Shown: positions 52,516 to 62,137 of the stretch, piece after piece
Position numbering within the stretch: position 1 is the stretch's first letter
Layout: every line of letters starts with the position of its first letter
NCBI RefSeq assembly: GCF_000336755.1
Contig: NZ_AOLK01000002.1
Span: 1-62,303, forward strand
DNA from: Haloferax elongans ATCC BAA-1513
Lineage (GTDB): Archaea > Halobacteriota > Halobacteria > Halobacteriales > Haloferacaceae
Length of the DNA stretch: 62,303 bases
Direction of reading: 5' to 3'
Translations under genes and position numbers: made by a program
Notes under the pieces: model-generated
Told to the model about the DNA's origin: nothing
Database searches by the model: none
The model's input: the letters and a program-made list of their open reading frames with translations, nothing else

Positions 52516-53598
52516 TCAGACTTCGTTGTCTGAATCGGATGAGAACCTGCGTAGTTGATTTTGAACTAACTGGCCACAGTGAATGTACGCGCTTTGCTTC
52601 CGTTCTGCGTCTCTATCTCGGTCCTCAACAGCGATTTCAGTGAATTGGAATGGGAGGCTCATCGAAAGATAGAACCGGGGGTTGTCCTGAACCTGGAAGT
52701 GAAGATGTGGTTCGGTTGAATTTCCAGAGTGGCCACACCGACCGATTACCTCGCCGCGGCTTACTGTGTCGCCCTCGGACACACAGACACTCCCTTGCTT
52801 AAGATGTCCAAGGAAACTGTACTCTGCTGGAGCGTGCTTAATAATAACACAGTTTCCAGCTAAGCGGTACTGTAGCGGGTCAAGCCAGCCGGTCGTACGG
52901 TGATGGTCCCTGTGACCATCCAGCGACCTAATTACAGTACCATCTGCAGGTGCAGTAACGGGCTCGTCAAAACAGTAGAACGATTCTGGGCCACCAGTTC
53001 CATCATGCGTATTTCCTTGCTCATCGGTTTTCACGAAGTCGTATGCATACCGCTGCTGGACCGGGAACCACGAATGTGAATATTCAGGATCTGGGCTACC
53101 GGAATGCACCGTCCATTTACCTCGGAATGGTAGTGTATAGTCCACCGCCGTCTCGTATTCGGATGGGATTGGTAGGTGACCTCGATATCGAATGAACACG
53201 ACGAGGCTGCCAAATAGTTGCACGGTGCCTCTTACCACCGTGTTCGGGTGGAGCATGAAAACAAACGTCTGGAGTAATTTGAGAGGGTTCGGCTCGTAGC
53301 CGGTTGTCATCCAGTCTGTGGGGTCATCATCGTTACTGGCCTCAGCCTGCTCGATCTTGGACCGACTATACTTCCACATGTATTGAGCAGATCCCAAGAT
53401 TGGGGGGACAAGAAAAAACAGAAACAGAGCGTTGAAGACCTGCGCGAGTTCGAGGGGTTGCCAGAGACTTTGAAGGTGTTCCAACAGACCAAGGAATCCC
53501 AAAAAACCGAGTCGCCAACAAGCGTTCCCAATTCGGGAGATTGTTCTGTCGATCGATGAACCACTCGTGCCAAATGGGTGTGATATACTGGTGGACAT
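52516..53598 (-). CDS. Membrane-anchored M23 (LytM-type) metallopeptidase
   Basis: 360 residues. Two to three helices occupy the first 75 residues, and another segment (VQLFGSLVVFIRYRG) precedes the catalytic domain (about 150-310). The domain has the M23 pattern: RYAYDFVKTD (first metal ligands), APADGTVIRS, GNCVIIKHAPAEYSFLGHL and HSGNSTEPHLHFQV (HxH). Archaea have no murein, so the substrate is probably a peptide or protein. It lies 85 nt after the small Ala/Gly-rich protein gene. Confidence 0.82.
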   Translation of the reverse strand: MSTSISHPFGTSGSSIDRTISRIGNACWRLGFLGFLGLLEHLQSLWQPLELAQVFNALFLFFLVPPILGSAQYMWKYSRSKIEQAEASNDDDPTDWMTTGYEPNPLKLLQTFVFMLHPNTVVRGTVQLFGSLVVFIRYRGHLPIPSEYETAVDYTLPFRGKWTVHSGSPDPEYSHSWFPVQQRYAYDFVKTDEQGNTHDGTGGPESFYCFDEPVTAPADGTVIRSLDGHRDHHRTTGWLDPLQYRLAGNCVIIKHAPAEYSFLGHLKQGSVCVSEGDTVSRGEVIGRCGHSGNSTEPHLHFQVQDNPRFYLSMSLPFQFTEIAVEDRDRDAERKQSAYIHCGQLVQNQLRRFSSDSDNEV

Positions 53599-53682
53599 GT
53601 ACGGAAAGTTCTATTGTAGATTCCTAAATTCTCTGTTGACTTAGTAGAACTCTCTACCAAAAAATTCTGTCGAGGTTGGGTC

Positions 53683-54045
53683 TTAGTTCTTCGTCTGCTT
53701 GTGAGCCGACAGAAGCTCTTCAGCCGACGAATGCTTGGAAACACCGGAGTCGAGGTCGTTTTCCGAGATTTCAGAAATTAACCGCCCGCCAGAAACGGCG
53801 TCAACCACTGCGTCACCAGCGGCCTCACCGACGGTCGTTCCTGCCGCATACGCAAACCCTGCCGCGCCGACGTACGCAACGGCCGCAGGGTAAACGTCGG
53901 GTTCTGGGTCCGGGGCCGAGAAAACCGCACCTTCCATGTCATCTGGAATTGAGGTGGACGCAACCTCTTGGACCTCGACATTGCTGGTTTCAATCAAATC
54001 CATTCCTCCTTTACTGTCGTCGGCAGCTGACCTATTGTCAGACAT
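53683..54045 (-). CDS. Small Ala/Gly-rich protein, candidate secreted peptide precursor
   Basis: 120 residues. A polar, acidic N-terminal 40 residues (MSDNRSAADDSKGGMDLIE) precede a Gly/Ala-rich amphipathic centre (YPAAVAYVGAAGFAYAAGTT, VGEAAGDAVVDAVSGG) and a polar Lys/Ser tail. No Tat or Sec signal and no cysteine. GxxxG/AxxxA spacing in the centre is a feature of some pore-forming bacteriocins. Its TATA box (CAATAAATT) lies 28-30 nt upstream. Neighbours (peptidase, ABC exporter, DCC protein) fit a processed and exported peptide. The role is inference. Confidence 0.6.
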   Translation of the reverse strand: MSDNRSAADDSKGGMDLIETSNVEVQEVASTSIPDDMEGAVFSAPDPEPDVYPAAVAYVGAAGFAYAAGTTVGEAAGDAVVDAVSGGRLISEISENDLDSGVSKHSSAEELLSAHKQTKN

Positions 54046-54226
54046 GCAAATGTGTTCTCACCCACACTTAGCATGAATTTATTGTAATAAAATTGACATT
54101 AGGTGTACGAAATAATTCGATTTTGAAAAGCGTGTAAAATAAAATTGTGATTGGTGTATAACTCGTTTGGAGCTATTTTCTGCTTCCTGCGGCAGGTTTA
54201 ACATCTCACCATATAATGTTGTTTTT

Positions 54227-54670
54227 ATGAGTAACTCGGGCTCTGACGCGCACAAAGACATCGACGCGCCGATTGTGCTGTTTGATGGAGTCTGTAATCT
54301 CTGTAATGGCTTCGTTCAGTTTCTCATTGAGAACGATGAAGATGCAAATCTTCGGTTTGCATCACTTCAGTCAGAAGTTGGTCAAGAGCTCCTACGATCC
54401 ATAGACCTTCCAGATGATAAGAACGACTCAATCGTGCTCATTGAAGACGAGACGTACTATGAGAAGTCCGACGCCGCGTTAGCTATCGCTGGGTATCTGG
54501 ATGGTCTGTATGGTCATGCCCCCTATCTTCGATTCATTCCACAATCAATCCGAGATAGAGTGTATATGCTGGTAGCAAATAACCGCTATTCGATATTTGG
54601 AAAACAAGACCGGTGCATGATGCCAACGCCTGACCGACAGGGCCGGTTTTTAAGTTCGAGTGATATCTGA
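54227..54670 (+). CDS. DCC family thiol-disulfide oxidoreductase (DUF393)
   Basis: 147 residues from MSNSGSDAHKD. IVLFDGVCNLCNGFVQFLIE contains the CxxC of the DCC motif, and LRFASLQSEVGQELL with the following DSIVLIEDE and SDAALAIAGYLDGLY are family features. DCC proteins often sit beside HTTM membrane proteins and DUF5819/SdpA-like proteins, as here. Probably a cytoplasmic or membrane-associated redox helper. The ATG lies 27 nt after a TTTAACA box. It converges on the ABC exporter gene. Confidence 0.88.
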   Translation: MSNSGSDAHKDIDAPIVLFDGVCNLCNGFVQFLIENDEDANLRFASLQSEVGQELLRSIDLPDDKNDSIVLIEDETYYEKSDAALAIAGYLDGLYGHAPYLRFIPQSIRDRVYMLVANNRYSIFGKQDRCMMPTPDRQGRFLSSSDI

Positions 54671-54779
54671 GTACCCAATTACCTCTGTCCAGTGTGAGTA
54701 CCTACTCGCTTTGCGAGAGGTCTTGTGTGTTTAGGCATGCTAAAGAGATATCGCCCATACTTGAGTGTTGATCTGTTAT

Positions 54780-56651
54780 TTATTGTTGAACCGGTTCAGC
54801 ACGTTGATTGTCTCCAATGTGAATCGACCACAACTGTGCGTACTTTCCATTTTGGTTGATCAGGTCCTGGTGTGTCCCCTGTTCAATAATCTCGCCGTCA
54901 TCAAGAACAACGATCTGGTCTGCATTCCGAATCGTCGAGAGCCGATGTGCGACTGCAAACGTCGTCCGGTCCTGAACAACAGTTTCGAGACTGTCTTGTA
55001 TCTGCCGTTCAGTCTCATTGTCGACGTGCGAGGTAGCTTCGTCTAATAGCAGTATGTCTGGGTCGGATACCAGCGAGCGAGCTAACGCAATACGCTGTCG
55101 TTGTCCGCCGGAGAGCTTTGCTCCACCTTCCCCTACATTCGTCTCGTACCCATCGGGGAACTCCATAATGAAATCGTGTGCATTCGCTAACCGAGCTGCT
55201 CGTTTAATGTCTTCTTCGGTCGCTTCGGCTGCTCCGTATCCTAGGTTCTCTCCGATCGTACCGGAGAATAGATGCGTGTCTTGGTGAACAATTCCGATTC
55301 GTTTTCGAAGGTCGTTGATTTTTATGTCTTTGATATTGTGATCGTCCACCCGGATTTCACCTTTGTCTGGCTCGTAGAAGCGTAGCAATAGTTTCAGTAG
55401 GGTAGATTTACCGGACCCCGTGGAACCGACGATCCCAATGAAGTCGCCAGCGTTGGCAGTGAAGTTGACATCAGTAAGTACCGTGTTATCGCGATATCCA
55501 AAGGACATATCATCGAACTCGATGTGACCGTCGAAGTGGTCGACTGTGATAGCATTCTCCGAATTATGCTCCCGTGCCTCATGATCATGCAGTGAGAGCA
55601 CACGAACTGCCGATGCGCGGGCACCATAGTATTGGTCGATTAACTGGCCAGTCTGGATGATGGGTTGAATAAGGCGTTGCTGATAAACTAGAAATGCCAC
55701 CAGTGTCCCCTCTGAGAGTGGCTCAGAGAACAGTAGCGGAGGACCCTCGACGATCCAGATCCCACCCAGAACCAGCATGAGCGTGAAGCCAGCAGTGTTC
55801 AAGACATTCAGGCTCGGTTGGAATCGAATCCGAAGATCGATGACGTTCCAAAACTTATCGTAAAGTCCTCTCGAAACCGAAGCAACGCGGTCACGCTCTT
55901 GAGTCTCGCGAGTATACGACTTGATTACGTGCATCCCGCTAAGATTGTTTTCTATCTTGGAGTTCACAACCCCAATACGCTGCTTCACGGCTGCGTGCTC
56001 AACCTTTAGTCGTCGAATGAAATACCGAGTTACGAGGACAATTGCTGGGACAAAGAAGAGCGAAATCAGTGCAAACTCCCAGTGTAAGATGAATAGCAGC
56101 ACAGTCACACCAACAATCGTCGCTGAAGTGCTCACAACTTGCCCAATGAACTTGCCCAGAACATTGTTCAGACTCCTCACGTCGTTATTTAACACAGTCA
56201 TTATCTGTCCCGTCTGTTCGGATTCGTAGAATGGCATCCCGAGCTTCTGGGCTTTCGTATAGGTATCTACTCGAACCTTGTGTTGAACTTCCTGGGAGAA
56301 TCTCCCCCAAACCCATCCCGCAGACCAGCTTAGAATAGCACTGACGATTCCGATTATTGCAAGGATGCCTCCGAGTAGATACAACTGGTCAGCCTGACCG
56401 ACGGGAAACAGACCTGATCGAAGTCCGAATAGGGCGAACGGGCGATTATCTAATAAGACCGAGTCAATTGCTGTTTGCAGGATGTATGGTGGAAGAATAC
56501 CGATAATCGGCGCGACTAGGGAGGTCAAGACGCCAAATAGTATCCACCATTTGTGCTCTCTACTGTAGCGAGAAAACAACTCAAGTAAGGGTCGTTTGAC
56601 GTTGCTGATTCCACTTGAGAGCAACATCCGGTCTCCTGATTCTTCTGACAT
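54780..56651 (-). CDS. ABC exporter, one-chain (MsbA/LmrA type)
   Basis: 623 residues from MSEESGDRMLLS. Six helices in the first 330 residues are followed by an ATPase domain with Walker A (GIVGSTGSGKSTLLK), signature LSGGQRQRIALARSL and Walker B (ILLLDEATSHVDNE). It works as a homodimer to export lipids, peptides or drugs. It lacks a C39 peptidase front, so a peptide substrate would need another protease, possibly the M23 protein nearby. The ATG lies about 25 nt after an AGTATAAAG box. Confidence 0.92.
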   Translation of the reverse strand: MSEESGDRMLLSSGISNVKRPLLELFSRYSREHKWWILFGVLTSLVAPIIGILPPYILQTAIDSVLLDNRPFALFGLRSGLFPVGQADQLYLLGGILAIIGIVSAILSWSAGWVWGRFSQEVQHKVRVDTYTKAQKLGMPFYESEQTGQIMTVLNNDVRSLNNVLGKFIGQVVSTSATIVGVTVLLFILHWEFALISLFFVPAIVLVTRYFIRRLKVEHAAVKQRIGVVNSKIENNLSGMHVIKSYTRETQERDRVASVSRGLYDKFWNVIDLRIRFQPSLNVLNTAGFTLMLVLGGIWIVEGPPLLFSEPLSEGTLVAFLVYQQRLIQPIIQTGQLIDQYYGARASAVRVLSLHDHEAREHNSENAITVDHFDGHIEFDDMSFGYRDNTVLTDVNFTANAGDFIGIVGSTGSGKSTLLKLLLRFYEPDKGEIRVDDHNIKDIKINDLRKRIGIVHQDTHLFSGTIGENLGYGAAEATEEDIKRAARLANAHDFIMEFPDGYETNVGEGGAKLSGGQRQRIALARSLVSDPDILLLDEATSHVDNETERQIQDSLETVVQDRTTFAVAHRLSTIRNADQIVVLDDGEIIEQGTHQDLINQNGKYAQLWSIHIGDNQRAEPVQQ

Positions 56652-56823
56652 GCTTACACAAGCAAATGTGGAACACTTTATACTTTTGCACCAAATGAAA
56701 AGTGTTGATAAAGAACCTTGAACCAACCTTGGTGTGAATCACCGTGGCATATGTCTATCTAGGATTTAAACCTAAGAAAAGCTTATCAAGTGTGATACAA
56801 CATTGAATCGTGTTGGTAGAATA

Positions 56824-57429
56824 ATGAGTGTGTTTCAATCACCTCAATGGTTGCAAAGTATCTTCACGTGGGCGGTAATTTCCACGTTGACAATTTGGAC
56901 AGTGGCGACCTCCACGCGGGTTTTTGATCCCGTCCGTGAGAGACTCAAAGCCGTTATCGGGGAGCCCGGTCTATCGCTTATTCCATCATATCGGTTCTTT
57001 GCTCCAGAACCCGCTAGGTATGACTTCCACCTGCTATACAGAACAAAGACAGAGGATGAACGTGTCACAGACTGGCAACACTGCGACGAATTCATCGACT
57101 TTCCGTCTCAACTTCACTGGGCCTGGAATCCACAATTATACGATACGAAAGCGATGTTCGACTATGCCCAGTCGCTGTACGAAGCAGTAAAAGACGAGAA
57201 GGAGAAAGACGACGATGCTGAGGTGACTGATGATGTCTCCACCTCATCTTTACAGCAAATCGATATGGAGGATTACGTTGTTTCCACACCATACATTGCC
57301 TTGCTGAATTACGTGTCACATTTACCTGGGGTATCTGACTCAAAAGAGGTTCAGTATCTGATTGTACGGGGTTCTCTCCGAGAAGAGGAAAGTAAACCGT
57401 TCTTCCTCTCGTACTTCCACGAGGTGTGA
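56824..57429 (+). CDS. SdpA/DUF5819-like membrane protein
   Basis: About 201 residues from MSVFQSPQWLQ. One N-terminal helix (WAVISTLTIWTVATS) is followed by SYRFFAPEPARYDFHLLYRTK, the W/FFAP-P motif typical of SdpA- and DUF5819-like proteins that accompany HTTM partners. A charged loop (KDEKEKDDDAEV) and a C-terminal beta-rich part follow. In Bacillus, SdpA works with SdpB to mature the killing peptide SdpC. Homology here is by pattern only. The next gene starts 1 nt after its stop. Confidence 0.6.
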   Translation: MSVFQSPQWLQSIFTWAVISTLTIWTVATSTRVFDPVRERLKAVIGEPGLSLIPSYRFFAPEPARYDFHLLYRTKTEDERVTDWQHCDEFIDFPSQLHWAWNPQLYDTKAMFDYAQSLYEAVKDEKEKDDDAEVTDDVSTSSLQQIDMEDYVVSTPYIALLNYVSHLPGVSDSKEVQYLIVRGSLREEESKPFFLSYFHEV

Positions 57430-57430
57430 G

Positions 57431-58240
57431 ATGATCAGTACAGGTCTCACCATTCGGCTTGTTGCAGGGATCATCGGAATCCATGCGGTCTACTCCGGGT
57501 TTGAGATGATCAGTGTCAGAGAACGCTATGGAAAAGCGGGGATTATGAGATGGGAACCCACGCGTCTGTACATCGAGCACATTCCGGGTTTCTCTCTGAT
57601 TGAACCCCTGTTGAATCGAATAGTTGGTGTCGCAATTGTTCGTGTCGTAGTTGGGGTTGGGTTGGCCATCGCTGCCACTCTGAATGCACCAGTACTTATT
57701 CTCGGAACATTCGCAACAGGACTACTTGCCACTGATTTTGTGATCGTTCTTCGACACAGCGTCGGTCTGAGCGGTGCACATCAGATGTCGCTTGTTGTCA
57801 GTGCAGGACTGACCGTTGCTGTCCTTGCTCCGAGTGGGAGCCTCCTCGAACTAGCTGGAATTGGGTTTATCGCTGCTCAGGGTATCTTAGGGTACTTCAT
57901 CTCTGGAGTAACGAAGGGGATGGGCAATGCCTGGCGCAGTGGTGATGCCGTCCTACTAGTATTGTCAACAACGACGTGGGGTCATCCATGGTTCTACGAA
58001 AAGGCACGGTCATTTCCTGGTCTGACGGCGCTCGCCAGTCATGGCGTCGTCCTGTTTGAAATTGCGTTCCCTGTGATCTTGTTGCTATCTCCACCCCTGG
58101 TCGCAGCAATATTCGGGGTCGCACTTGCGATGCACATTTCGATTGCCTTTGCAATGGGGATTAATGGATTTATCACCAGTTTCTCCTCAACGTATCCAGC
58201 GATCTACTTCGTTTCGAGGCAAGTCCCGACTATACTGTGA
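57431..58240 (+). CDS. HTTM/DoxX-like multi-spanning membrane protein
   Basis: 269 residues with 7-8 helices. The N-terminal RLVAGIIGIHAVYSGFEMI and the later WGHPWFYEKARSF and ALASHGVVLFEIAFPVILLL are patterns of the HTTM/MauE/DoxX group, with His residues at a membrane face. SdpB and vitamin-K-dependent-carboxylase-like proteins belong to the same broad group. It is coupled to the preceding SdpA-like gene and the following transferase, with a 1-nt gap upstream. Confidence 0.7.
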   Translation: MISTGLTIRLVAGIIGIHAVYSGFEMISVRERYGKAGIMRWEPTRLYIEHIPGFSLIEPLLNRIVGVAIVRVVVGVGLAIAATLNAPVLILGTFATGLLATDFVIVLRHSVGLSGAHQMSLVVSAGLTVAVLAPSGSLLELAGIGFIAAQGILGYFISGVTKGMGNAWRSGDAVLLVLSTTTWGHPWFYEKARSFPGLTALASHGVVLFEIAFPVILLLSPPLVAAIFGVALAMHISIAFAMGINGFITSFSSTYPAIYFVSRQVPTIL

Positions 58241-58272
58241 AAAGTCAGAAACCACCTAATCCAGAACTTAAT

Positions 58273-59217
58273 ATGAAAACTATCGACGCGATCGTAACCA
58301 CGTATTACCGAAATGAATACCTCAAGACTGCCATCGAGAGTCTCCTCGCATCGAAAGGAGTGGTGGTAGAAGTGTATGTCGTCGACATGTCTTGCGAGCG
58401 ACACGCTGAGGAAGTCGTACGAGAATATGATGTGAATTACGTTCCGATACAGTCCTACGATACCGACCATACACTCAAACAGATCGCTAAGGCACGGGAT
58501 ATCGGGGTCGCACTCTCGACTGAAGACTACGTTTTCTTCCTCGACGATGATGACACCGTCACGCCTGATGGATTATCGAAATTGGTCAACTCTCTGAATG
58601 GCCAATGTGGTGTCGCATTTGGGATGCCTGACTCTCTTCTTTCACCGGAGATGATCAAGCCGTTCTACACCAATGAGAACCCACTCAATCCTGAAAGGCT
58701 TCGTTCGTTCATGCTTGGGCTGTTGACTACTCCTCTATCAACGTGCGCAATGGTCGTTGAACGGGAGTCGATCGAATCAATTCCTCCGATTGCGAGTCTC
58801 CCTCATGACGACATTGCCACAGTCTTTGAACTCTCAACTACAACGAACATCGCGACTATTGACGAGGTCATCGTCCACTCACAACAAAAAGAGCCAGATG
58901 CCGGTCTCTCTAAAGAATCTCTGTATGGCCAAGCAAATATTTTCACAGAGTATCAGGACTATTACGATGAGATCCCAACTGAGTTCAGACTGACCGATAG
59001 GCAGTACGAAGCGGCGAAGTCAGAATATCACCGCTACAAAGCAATGGCAGCACTCAGCGATCGCTACTGGTCTTCCTCAGCGATCTACCAGTACTACAAT
59101 TCCGCGAAGACTCGTCCGTACGGCATCACATATGGATATCTACGGTTTCTCGCGTCGCTATTTGGGTCGCTTGGGCTATTCTTATTTGCCAAGATACAGG
59201 GGAAGAAAGTCGCATAG
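58273..59217 (+). CDS. Family 2 glycosyltransferase with C-terminal anchor
   Basis: 314 residues from MKTIDAIVTTYYRNEYLKTA; a GTG at 58237 overlapping the previous stop is the alternative start. GT-A features: VYVVDMSCERHAEEV, DYVFFLDDDDTVTPDGL (DxD) and HDDIATVFEL. A hydrophobic C-terminus (FLASLFGSLGLFLFAK) probably anchors it. It lies at the end of the SdpA-like/HTTM operon, so it may glycosylate the exported product rather than the main glycan. Confidence 0.85.
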   Translation: MKTIDAIVTTYYRNEYLKTAIESLLASKGVVVEVYVVDMSCERHAEEVVREYDVNYVPIQSYDTDHTLKQIAKARDIGVALSTEDYVFFLDDDDTVTPDGLSKLVNSLNGQCGVAFGMPDSLLSPEMIKPFYTNENPLNPERLRSFMLGLLTTPLSTCAMVVERESIESIPPIASLPHDDIATVFELSTTTNIATIDEVIVHSQQKEPDAGLSKESLYGQANIFTEYQDYYDEIPTEFRLTDRQYEAAKSEYHRYKAMAALSDRYWSSSAIYQYYNSAKTRPYGITYGYLRFLASLFGSLGLFLFAKIQGKKVA

Positions 59218-59285
59218 GTGTAGTCTACGGAGATGAATATATCACATCCACAAGTAAATCGGAGCCCAGAGTCAACCTCACCTCC

Positions 59286-60323
59286 TCACGTGCGCATCCA
59301 GAGGCTAGATGGAATGCCGTTCGGACGTTCGAAGCCATACTGTGACCCAAGGGCCTCGTAGCTCTCGAATGCCTCCTCGAGGAGTTCGGGATACTCTTTG
59401 TGTAGATAATATGTTGCCCAGAGCACTTCTATGTCATTTCCAGCTAACAATGCACGGAGGAGGTACTGTTCGTTGAAGAACCAGCGGAATTGCGTAATCC
59501 AAGGTTTGGGATACTCGTACGGGAAGAAGATGTCATGACAGTGTACTAACACCCCATCATCTAGTCGGGGGATAATGTCGAGATATTCATACAGTACGTC
59601 GCTGCCAATTCTTCCAACGTGTGACGAGTCGATGAATAGTAAGTCGTCTTCCTCGAGTGAGTTAAAGACCGACATCGGCACATCCTGAACCTTTGCTTGG
59701 ATGAGGTTCGCGTCGATTCCTTTGATCGTTTTCTTGGGGTCCGGGTCGATAATGAGGTGCTCTGACCGCTGATCGTTTTTCTGTAGTGCTGCGCTGGCAA
59801 CCTGAGTCGAATTCCCCCCACCGATCTCAATCACCCGTTTCGGCTTATTTTCCCGAATCATTGAATACAGCACTTCAGTGTCGACTGATTCGAAGAGGTG
59901 GTTTTTGATTGCGAACCCGTTAAACTTCTCTGAGCGTTCGTATATCGGGAACTCACTGTACTCATCCCGATATTTGGATTTGAATGTTGAGAGCCGGTCA
60001 AGCTGTTCGTCGACCCGGAGGTCGATAGCTGGCATTTCTGATGGCTCTGTCCAGAGTTCGTCTGAGAGGCCTTGCACATTTGCGATCGGAGAAGACCAGT
60101 GAACTGGAGTCATATGGACACCAATAGCCTCCCAGAAGTCGAACATATCCACGTCGACGAACTCGGGAATCGACCTCAGAAAGTCAGCTCCAGGTCCGTC
60201 TTTGGCCATCGTTTCACGGATCTGTTTTGCGATTCCTGGATACTTCTCGTCAATGGCCTTCGCGAGTTCATGGACCTCCTCATCACTGAGTTCATCTTTG
60301 AGCCACAATTCCAAATTGTGCAC
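59286..60323 (-). CDS. Class I SAM-dependent methyltransferase (Methyltransf_24-like)
   Basis: 345 residues. The N-terminal 150 residues are helical and unknown. Motif I is in RVIEIGGGNSTQVASAALQK, followed by HLIIDPDPKKTIKG, EEDDLLFIDSSHVGRIGSDV and LDDGVLVHCHDIFFPYEYP. DSSHVGRIGSDV and HDIFFP are typical of Methyltransf_24 proteins acting on glycans or sugars. It converges on the glycosyltransferase gene and probably modifies the same product. Confidence 0.82.
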   Translation of the reverse strand: MHNLELWLKDELSDEEVHELAKAIDEKYPGIAKQIRETMAKDGPGADFLRSIPEFVDVDMFDFWEAIGVHMTPVHWSSPIANVQGLSDELWTEPSEMPAIDLRVDEQLDRLSTFKSKYRDEYSEFPIYERSEKFNGFAIKNHLFESVDTEVLYSMIRENKPKRVIEIGGGNSTQVASAALQKNDQRSEHLIIDPDPKKTIKGIDANLIQAKVQDVPMSVFNSLEEDDLLFIDSSHVGRIGSDVLYEYLDIIPRLDDGVLVHCHDIFFPYEYPKPWITQFRWFFNEQYLLRALLAGNDIEVLWATYYLHKEYPELLEEAFESYEALGSQYGFERPNGIPSSLWMRT

Positions 60324-61120
60324 ATTCGTTCTTGTTATTTGAGAGTAATATATGCGTTTTCATGTTGGTTATATCTAGTTATAAATACAGACGGATGCTG
60401 TCCGCTGGAGTATTTGCTGCCGCTCTCACCAACAATAGTATTTCAGGTAACCAGCCCCGTAATCGGGTGGCCAGTGTCGTTGACTAACGGATACGTCGTC
60501 GGGAAGGAAATGATGAAACTGCTGTTGACACAATCGACGTATTCAGTATATAATATGGACGTTAGTCTAAATTTCGCCACAACCTTGGAGGATGGGTCTG
60601 ACACGCGACCACGTGTCAATTTATTGTGCGGTTGTGCAGTGATATGCTGTATCGGTCTCATCGTGAGACGGCAGTACTGTTGTAACTGTAGATGCAATTT
60701 GATTATTGAATGTCTATTAGTGGCTACGATATTTCAGAATGATTCTGATGAAACGTCACCCAACTACGAAACGCAGCCACCGATAGGGTCCGCAGCAAAC
60801 CCCCTCGTCGATGCAGGCTTCGCACTCACCAATCCCGAAAGCATCGCTGAATCAGTTGTATTCCGAATAGCCATCCGAACGACCCAGTGACTGGTCGGAA
60901 AGGAAATCAGCCTCAGCACTAGTATGCTGACGCGGTTGGGGTCGGTGATATAGGTTTGTGGACTGTGGCCGTTCGGGAAACTATGAGGTACCACAACCTC
61001 GAAAGATGAGTTTGATGCGTGGTTTGAGTACACTGTAGTTGTGAGTGAAATGGTCGCCCAGTACTATGGTCGAACGTACCGAAGGAATATTTATCATAAG
61101 GCGAGACGAATAATCACGTA
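60324..61120. other. Long intergenic stretch with decayed sequence
   Basis: About 800 nt. An open plus-strand frame runs through part of it, and its end (about 60750-60890: PPIGSAANPLVDAGFALTNP) reads like coding sequence, but there is no credible start and the rest is low quality. It may be a gene remnant. A TATA box for the small gene at 61.1 kb lies at about 61089-61095. Confidence 0.35.
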
Positions 61121-61330
61121 ATGTCACCAACTAATTCCAATGCGGGAGGATTGAGGTCTTCCCTCCGCACTGTGATTTTAGTTGTCCTCTCCCTGTTCGT
61201 TTTCCACCTTGGAAGGGGGTGGGCACGGGGACTTGTGGAAGGGAACTATCTGATAGGCATAGTAGGATTGATTCTTGTTCTCGCTCCGATAGTCTGGTTC
61301 CTGCTTATAATCAAAGATGAATATTTCTGA
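61121..61330 (+). CDS. 69-aa two-helix membrane protein
   Basis: MSPTNSNAGGLRSSLRTVIL precedes two hydrophobic segments (VILVVLSLFVFHLG and LIGIVGLILVLAPIVWFLLI) joined by a basic loop. An ATTTAT box 27 nt upstream fits a leaderless start. No family recognised. Confidence 0.65.
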   Translation: MSPTNSNAGGLRSSLRTVILVVLSLFVFHLGRGWARGLVEGNYLIGIVGLILVLAPIVWFLLIIKDEYF

Positions 61331-61404
61331 AGGTATCTAAAGAACGATTTTCGATTGGCTGCAGATACTAAGCCCAATGAAACTGGGATCATACTTTTTG
61401 ACGA

Positions 61405-61977
61405 TTATGAACAATCTAGTGTAGCGGATATTTCTTCGACCTGTTCTTCATCGTCATCAAAAAGCAATATTTGACGCGTAGCCATTTCCCCTTTGTTCAG
61501 GTCAGCTAGTTCAAAATAAACCCCAAGCGCTGAATCTGGAACGTCTGGACCAAAACTCGGATTATTAGCAGAGGGTGTCTGAGTAACCCCTACAAAAACA
61601 TCTTCACTATCACTTGCGGAGGTTTTGCTCTCATTCGCCATCGGTCGTTCAGACTCAGATGTACTGTTCGTGCTCCATCGGGCTACGATCTCGTTATCTG
61701 GTGCTTGGACTTCAATTCTATTAATGACCGCTGTATTGATCCACAACGTTATCTGGAAACAACTATTGGCTGTCCACCGGCTACAGTTACCACCTTTATT
61801 GACATTGTTGCTCGTGGTGCCAAGATCATACATATATACGTGATCCTCTTCTTCGTTATGGTCATACGATAGTGAGCAATCTGGCCCATTACTAAACGGA
61901 GCCATACATCCTGAGGTGACTACAGTAAGGCCAGTCGCGAGAATAGCCCGGCGTGATGGCAAATCTTGGTTAGTCAC
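61405..61977 (-). CDS. Secreted Tat lipoprotein, Asn/Ser-rich
   Basis: About 190 residues from a GTG at 61977 (VTNQDLPSRRAILATG). Ser-Arg-Arg-Ala plus the lipobox TSGC give a Tat lipoprotein. A beta-rich acidic part contains four Cys, sequons, FGPDVPDSALGVYFELADLN and an acidic end. The reading frame continues far upstream but without signal-like sequence, and a TATA-like ACATATT 27 nt before the GTG supports this start. No family recognised. Confidence 0.65.
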   Translation of the reverse strand: MTNQDLPSRRAILATGLTVVTSGCMAPFSNGPDCSLSYDHNEEEDHVYMYDLGTTSNNVNKGGNCSRWTANSCFQITLWINTAVINRIEVQAPDNEIVARWSTNSTSESERPMANESKTSASDSEDVFVGVTQTPSANNPSFGPDVPDSALGVYFELADLNKGEMATRQILLFDDDEEQVEEISATLDCS

Positions 61978-62137
61978 ATTGGATCGTTTTATTGAACAAT
62001 ATGTAAATGAATTGGCCACAATGATTCCGTTATCGAGTTGGTGAGGCGCGTCATGGGATGGGTTACTCAAGAGCTGAGTTAGGTGATTAGACACAAAGAG
62101 GATAATATATTCATGAATAAACCCACTCCTTTGAGGT

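Noticed and set aside
60072-60890. 272-codon plus-strand ORF
   Set aside because: Half of it is antisense to the methyltransferase and the rest is AT-rich with unusual Cys content. Only the last 40 codons look protein-like, so at most a remnant.
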